The notes beneath the pieces are model-generated. The model was not told the DNA's origin. It made no database searches and was given only the letters and a program-made list of their open reading frames with translations. The position numbers and the translations under genes are program-made. A DNA stretch of 64,000 nucleotides. Origin: Chromera velia. Its lineage: Eukaryota > Sar > Chromeraceae. The stretch's first letter is position 1; each line of letters starts with the position of its first letter. The stretch is from NCBI GenBank assembly GCA_018398765.1, contig JAHBMJ010000532.1, positions 48,541 to 112,540 of the forward strand, in the 5' to 3' direction. Shown here in pieces: positions 59,241-64,000 of this stretch.

Positions 59241-60321
59241 CTACAAAAAAGTGATCAATCGCTGTTGTTTCTTCTCCTGCTTTAAAAAAGGTGCATGGGC
59301 CCGGAAAGGAGACATCAACACCAGCCTCTCACATTTCAAGGATAGGCCGTGGAGAGGAATTAAGTTAGAGCGTTCACAAAGACGGATCAGCCAATTTCCT
59401 TGCTTGTCAGGTTGACTGCCATGGCTGCAGGCTGAGAATCGAGAGGGCTTGCAAGCATCAACTTCGTTCTCTTTTCTGCTTTCATCACTGGGACATAACA
59501 TTCTTTCCCAAGTCAGCCCTTCCGGCACCCGAGTCCCCAGCTTGCCGTTCATGTCCCCAACCAGGATACGCAAATCCTCGAGAGGTACCTGACATAGTGC
59601 ATCGATCACACCCTCTCTCTCTCTGTCTCTTTGCTCCCTGTCTCTCTGTCTCAGGTCAGACCCTCTAGGTAGAAAGTACACACCAAAGACATGGAGGACT
59701 CTCGTGGCTGACCCCCCCCCTTCTGAGGGAGAAGGCACATTCACTGACAGACGGACCACATTTTGACCTACCAGCTCCCACCTTGGCTGCAGTTCATGAA
59801 CTAAAGAATTCCTGACTAGGATGCATACACCTCCTGTCCTTGCTTCCCCGATGGTTGCGGCTTTCCTTCTCGACCCTTCCACTTTGATTTTCCTTCTCAA
59901 CCACTCAAAGTGATCGAAATTATGCCCTGTGTGAGTGGATGTTCTTACGGGCATGGAAGGGCACTTCGTTTCCGTCAACACCACAATGTCTGCCTGGCAA
60001 GCGGCCAGCCACTGCTCGAGAGCCTTGCTTTGTATGCGTGACCCCAGCCCCCCCACATTTACCGTTTTTATTGTGAGTTTCCTTCTTCCTGAAGCCATGA
60101 GACCAGACCTTACATCGTAAGAAGGAGAGAAAACATTGTGGGAGGATGAGGATGCAGAAGAAAAGAGAAGGGAGGGGGGGGACGGCTGAAAGACCCATTG
60201 AGGGATTGAAGAGGTTGCGGAGGGGCGCGCCGGTGGGGCAGAAGCAGAAGCATATGCAGAAGCCGAAGCAAAAGAGGAAGAAGAAAAAGAAACAGAAGCA
60301 GAAGAAGCAGAAGAACAAGAA

Positions 60322-60356
<35 letters not shown>

Positions 60357-60680
60357 AGAAGAAGAAAAAGAAGAAGAAGAAGAAGAAGAAGAAGAGGAGG
60401 AGGATGAAAAAGAAGGAGAAGAAGAGGAGGAGGAGGAGGAGGAGGACGACGACACTGCAACCGGAGGGGGGGGAAGGTTGGAAGGAGAACCTGCATGACG
60501 CTTTTGTCGGTCTGAAGCTTCACACTTTCTGAGTCTGCATGCTTCCCTGCAACCGGCCCAGAAGGCACACACCAGACGCTTCTCGTCTTTCTTTAGTTGA
60601 TCTGCGCTTATCCATGCGAAGTCGGAAGCACCCCTCCTCCAAAAATCATATTCTCTTCTCTTTCCCTTTCTGCCCCTCAC
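59241..60680 (-). pseudogene. LINE ORF2, AP-like endonuclease with poly-Ser leader
   Basis: A frame of 479 residues. A short basic leader and a serine tract of about 75 residues (encoded by GAA/GAG-type repeats at 60290-60450 on the plus strand) precede an exonuclease-endonuclease-phosphatase domain. Its motifs are TVNVGGLGSR, the catalytic Glu in VLTETKCPS, GGVCILVRNSL, VYFLPRG and LVGDMNGKLG. The final DH motif falls in the next frame because of a shift in a T run near 59275. Confidence 0.88.
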
Positions 60681-60881
60681 TGCACGAATTCTTGCAGCAG
60701 AGTGTGAGCCTCCATGTATGAGGGCTCGGTCCTCCTCATCCCTGTCATCAGAAGATCTAGAAGAAGAGAAGGAAGAATCAGAGACAGAAGAAGAGGAAGA
60801 GGGGGAAGGCGAGGACAGAAAATCACGCTCATGTCTCCTCCTACGGCGTTCTCTTTCTTGTTGTCTGTCCTCATGCAGCTT

Positions 60882-62126
60882 TCATCGAGGGGCGGATATG
60901 AAATTCTTTCCATTTAGGGGGTTATTGCAGCACCCTTTTTCAAGACAGTTGCAATCGACGCAGGGTCTAGCTGGGAGAAATTCCAACCCTCTAGCGCATG
61001 AGCATCTGGATGACAGACGACATCCGCCTGCTGAAGCCTTGCAGTTACAACATCTCCCTTTATGGTTTCCCCCCCGTCTGTTATGGCCCTGCTTGTCGGG
61101 CTTTTCCCTGCCATTCTCTCTCTTTTCATTTCTCTCCTTTGCATCATATCTTTCCCTCTCTTTACTTTTCTCTCCGTCCCCCAATTTGCTACCTGAGGCT
61201 TGTCTGTACGACTGCTGCTCCCCCTGTCCACATTCTCTGTGCGGGGGGGGTAGGAAAGAAAAAGCAGAACGAGAACGGATGGGTGGAGGGAGAGGGAGAG
61301 AGGAAGCTGAGGAGAAGAAAGAAGCACCATGAGGAACACCGTAACTCGGTCCGCAGGCCGCTTGAACAACAGGCAGAGAGGACAGAGAGGAGCAAAAAGG
61401 AGGGGGTGCTACTGGAGGTGGAGTGAGGGGAAAAGGAAGTGAGACAGGTGGAGAAGGAGCAGGAACAGCAAAGTGAGGAGGAGGAGGAGGAGGTTCAGGA
61501 GGGGGACGAGGAGCCTCCGGGGAAGGAGGCAGAGGGGGAGGTGGCGGGGGGGGAAGAAAATGAGATGGGGAAGGGGAAAGCAATGGAGGCGAGCAGAGGG
61601 TTGGGGCGGAGGGTTGAACAGAACCATGACAAGAATCCATGGATACAAAAGAAGGGGGGAGGATAACAGATGAGGACCGACCAAAAACAAACTGAGAGGC
61701 AACAGGGAGAGAGAGGCATGGAGGAAAACATGTATATGGAAAAGATGCATCATACAGTAAACACGTACGGTTAATTCGTTGCTGCCTATCTAGATTCTTC
61801 CTTGTCCGTGCCCTTCTTCTGCTCTTATTAGACCTTCTTCTCATCTTTTCCCTCTGTGTCTGCCTCTTCTTCCGTGAAGTTTCCCCTCGAGAGTGAGGGA
61901 AGAAGGAAACACACTGAGAGGGCCGTCTGCCTAATGTATCTGTACAAAGCTTTTCTGCGAACTCATCTGTTTCTGCCTGAAGTGCGCTCCATCTGTTGGT
62001 GCTCATCGTCTGTCTAACTGCATGCCTTTCTGCCTTCCAAGAACGAACCCTCCCCTTTCCTTTCTGCACAGTTTTCCATACCTCCGGCTCAGGAATTCCA
62101 GCAAAGGCCTGGTCAGCACAAGGCAA
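60882..62126 (-). CDS. LINE ORF1 with C-terminal CXC cysteine cluster
   Basis: 414 residues in one frame. The first 120 are basic (RRRSNKSRRRARTRKNLDR) and probably bind nucleic acid. The middle is very Pro-rich. Residues about 357-405 carry a dense cysteine pattern: CCNCKASAGGC, RCSC, CVDCNC and CCNNP. The spacing CxC...C...RCxC...CxxCxC...CxNP resembles the CXC domain of MSL2 and TSO1/tesmin proteins, which binds DNA. No RRM or gag-type CCHC knuckle was seen. The true start may lie further upstream. Confidence 0.75.
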   Translation of the reverse strand: MPCADQAFAGIPEPEVWKTVQKGKGRVRSWKAERHAVRQTMSTNRWSALQAETDEFAEKLCTDTLGRRPSQCVSFFPHSRGETSRKKRQTQREKMRRRSNKSRRRARTRKNLDRQQRINRTCLLYDASFPYTCFPPCLSLPVASQFVFGRSSSVILPPSFVSMDSCHGSVQPSAPTLCSPPLLSPSPSHFLPPPPPPPLPPSPEAPRPPPEPPPPPPHFAVPAPSPPVSLPFPLTPPPVAPPPFCSSLSSLPVVQAACGPSYGVPHGASFFSSASSLPLPPPIRSRSAFSFLPPPHRECGQGEQQSYRQASGSKLGDGEKSKERERYDAKERNEKRENGREKPDKQGHNRRGGNHKGRCCNCKASAGGCRLSSRCSCARGLEFLPARPCVDCNCLEKGCCNNPLNGKNFISAPR

Positions 62127-64000
62127 CCCGTCCTATCTGGGGCAAAATCCAGGAGGGGGGGGCATCGAGCAAAGGGGGGGGAAATCCATATCCGCTCGAG
62201 GGTCATTTTCGGCATGTTCTTCTTTCCCTGCACAGAGAGGGAAGGAGAGAGAGCGGGCCGGAATGAGTTCATATAAGAGAGCGGGCTGCCTCTCTACCTT
62301 TCTATCCAACCTTCTTCTCAGCGATAAAATTGACTCCGTCTGTGTATCTCAGACTGGCTGACTAAGTCTTCTTTTTGTGAGGGGTGTGAGGGCGGAGGAG
62401 AGATCATTTCCTTTCTGTCGATTCATTTCTCTGCATGCCAAAAAGTGTCCTTGCATCAGGCTATCTATTCCGCCACCTACTTGGCTGTCTGTGTCTGTTT
62501 CCCTTTCTGTCTGACTGACAGTGTCGGAAACGGTTGACAAAAGCACAGGAGAATCGACCCACCGGGCCCGCTCCTCCCCAATCTCTGGTTGATGTGCGCG
62601 ACATAGTTGGCAAGGAGGAGCTTTGCCCTCTCTTGGTTTCCGGTCCCGAGCCAGTTACAACTTGTTCAAATCGAGGGGACCGGGTTTGGAGGGGGGCTGC
62701 TGGGGAGGCAAAGCCGAGGCAGGCAGGCAGACAGGCAACACGCTTCTCTCATGGAGGGGGTGGCCTCTCGCGTCATCGGCAGGCTATAGAGATGGGCAGA
62801 GGGACTGGGGTAACGAGTCGTCGGCAGGCTGGAGGGATGGGCAGAGGGACAGGGGTAATGAGTCGTCGGCAGGAGCTAGAGCAGGAGGGAGAAATTAGTT
62901 TGGGTGAGGTAGGGGCTCTTTGATTGGCAGGAGCCCCCGAGACTGCCGCATTGCAGGATGAGATGATCTGCAGAGAGAAAAGGTCCTGCCGCCTTTCCTC
63001 CCCTGAGGGTAGTTCAATGCCGGGGGGGCCGCGCCCCCCCGTCCCCTTCCCCCGATTCCCCCCCCTTCAGTCCATTGATGTGCATAAGGCTCTGTACAAC
63101 AGAGGCATCTGTTCCCGATGAACCTGTTCCCATAGATACATCGGTGGGCGGGGAGGCCTGAGAGGGCTGCTGTTCTAATGATCTCGGGAAGAACGTGACT
63201 TGCCCCATCGCGCACCCCTCTGCTCTGGAGTGTGTGCTCTTCATCTCATCCTCTTCAGCTGCGGGCCCCCCTTCCCACCCGTCAGCCCCGAACAACCCAG
63301 AGCGAGGGGCCCCCCTAGGCACCTCCCCGAAGCCACCTTTCATCGGGATGCACTCACCCCCGAACTTCGACGGAGCACGTTGGTCTTTCTCGACCGTGCC
63401 CGGATTCCCTCCGAACCCCCTTGCCCCACGTTTCGGCGCACCCGGCCTGTCCGCTCTAGCAGGCTCTGGGGATAGACTGTCTTCGGCGAAACCGGGGGAC
63501 CTCCAACTACCCTTGAGAACGGGGTCCCTACCCCTGCCCAGGCCTCTCTTTCATCATTCCCATCCCTCTCTCCCCTGTCTGGCAGACCGGTCTGCCACTC
63601 CTGCAGAAACTCGTAGAGACGACGGGTGACGACTTTCTCCCCCTTGAGCCCCTTGGTTGCAGCATTCCAATCCTGGTAGACCTGGGCGTATTTGGAGATG
63701 AGGGCTTGTTGGGCGAAGGAGGCCTCCCCCCCCGCCTCCGCATCGAGGGCTTTCTACACCCGCACGAAGAGACGGAACAGTGGGGTGGTACCCCGATGGA
63801 TGAAGACCCTCCCCGTGGATGCCCTCTCGTCCGTTGAGAGGGAACTGGAGTCTGCGGGGGGCCAGAAGATCGATCCATCCCTATTCACTCCCTCCCTCTC
63901 CTTCACCGAATCCACTATATCCATCTAGTCCCCCCGATCACCGGAATCCAGAGTGATCTCGGCCTTGTGTCCCCCGTCTCTCTCTGTTCAGTACCTGAAG
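62127..64000 (-). other. Upstream of the LINE: degraded coding-like stretch
   Basis: GC-rich DNA. On the minus strand a coding-like stretch (about 63926-63500) starts MDIVDSVKEREGVNRDG and includes SKYAQVYQDWNAATKGLKG. It looks like the remains of a protein but is broken and cannot be assigned. It may be the 5' coding part of the same LINE or of another, older retroelement. Shorter frames at 62895-63343 are similarly unassigned. A 33-40 bp GGGATGGGCAGAGGGAC repeat lies at 62785-62875. Confidence 0.4.

Larger units (their letters stand above)
56050..62126 (-). mobile_element. Near-complete APE-type LINE (non-LTR retrotransposon)
   Basis: Reading on the minus strand: ORF1 (62126-60882), a short spacer, an AP-type endonuclease (60680 to about 59200), a linker (59200-58306), reverse transcriptase (about 58320-57034), a C-terminal zinc knuckle (within 57158-56283), about 230 bp of 3' untranslated DNA and a (TCA)n tail ending near 56050. 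ORF2 is split by about four frameshifts, at least one in a T homopolymer near 59275 that could be a sequencing error. The element may extend upstream to about 63930. The order of domains is that of the Jockey/I-type LINEs, but the clade was not assigned. It is fairly young, because long frames survive. Confidence 0.9.

Noticed and set aside
62534-62923. A 129-codon plus-strand frame
   Set aside because: It spans a GGGATGGGCAGAGGGAC repeat and has no recognisable domain. It lies opposite LINE-associated DNA.

Overview
The window is nuclear DNA of an intron-rich eukaryote, most likely a photosynthetic alveolate of the chromerid type (Chromera velia would fit). The reasons are a FabG enzyme with a signal peptide plus transit-like leader, as used for plastids behind more than two membranes; a striated-fibre assemblin gene; short exons with GT-AG introns, many of whose donors read GTCAGT; and TGCATGCA motifs near gene starts. 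The species is an inference. No bacterial, CRISPR, rRNA or tRNA feature was found.

Nine host genes were assembled by matching splice sites and reading phase. In order: a WSC-domain, threonine-rich cell-surface protein (minus, 892-5471); a NEK-family kinase (plus, 6200-7937); SF-assemblin (minus, 13754-18194, N-terminus not found); a RING-H2 protein with an LSD1-like zinc ribbon (minus, 21813-26225, N-terminus not found); a small nuclear-type protein with a possible SUMO-interacting motif (plus, 27899-29086); a CHMP7-like ESCRT-III protein (minus, 31452-32951); a 1489-residue five-pass membrane protein with prominin-like topology (plus, 33546-41807); an unrecognised multi-pass protein with a plastid-type leader (minus, 47189-52151); and plastid FabG (plus, 52797-54540).

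Eight of the nine genes form four head-to-head pairs: WSC/NEK, RING/SIM, CHMP7/prominin-like and plastid membrane protein/FabG. The last two pairs are separated by about 600-650 bp that holds a GC-rich palindromic block with GCATGCATGC-type motifs. The last pair joins two products predicted to go to the plastid.

The gene-free stretches are AT-rich or microsatellite-rich and hold mobile-element remains: a LINE fragment broken by in-frame stops (9690-11405), a clean 820-bp non-autonomous hAT element with 8-bp target duplications (19813-20632), several short 3' ends with distinct simple-repeat tails, a possible terminal-repeat element around the assembly gap (42605-45861), and a nearly complete LINE on the minus strand (56050-62126, perhaps further) whose ORF1 ends in an MSL2-like CXC cysteine cluster.
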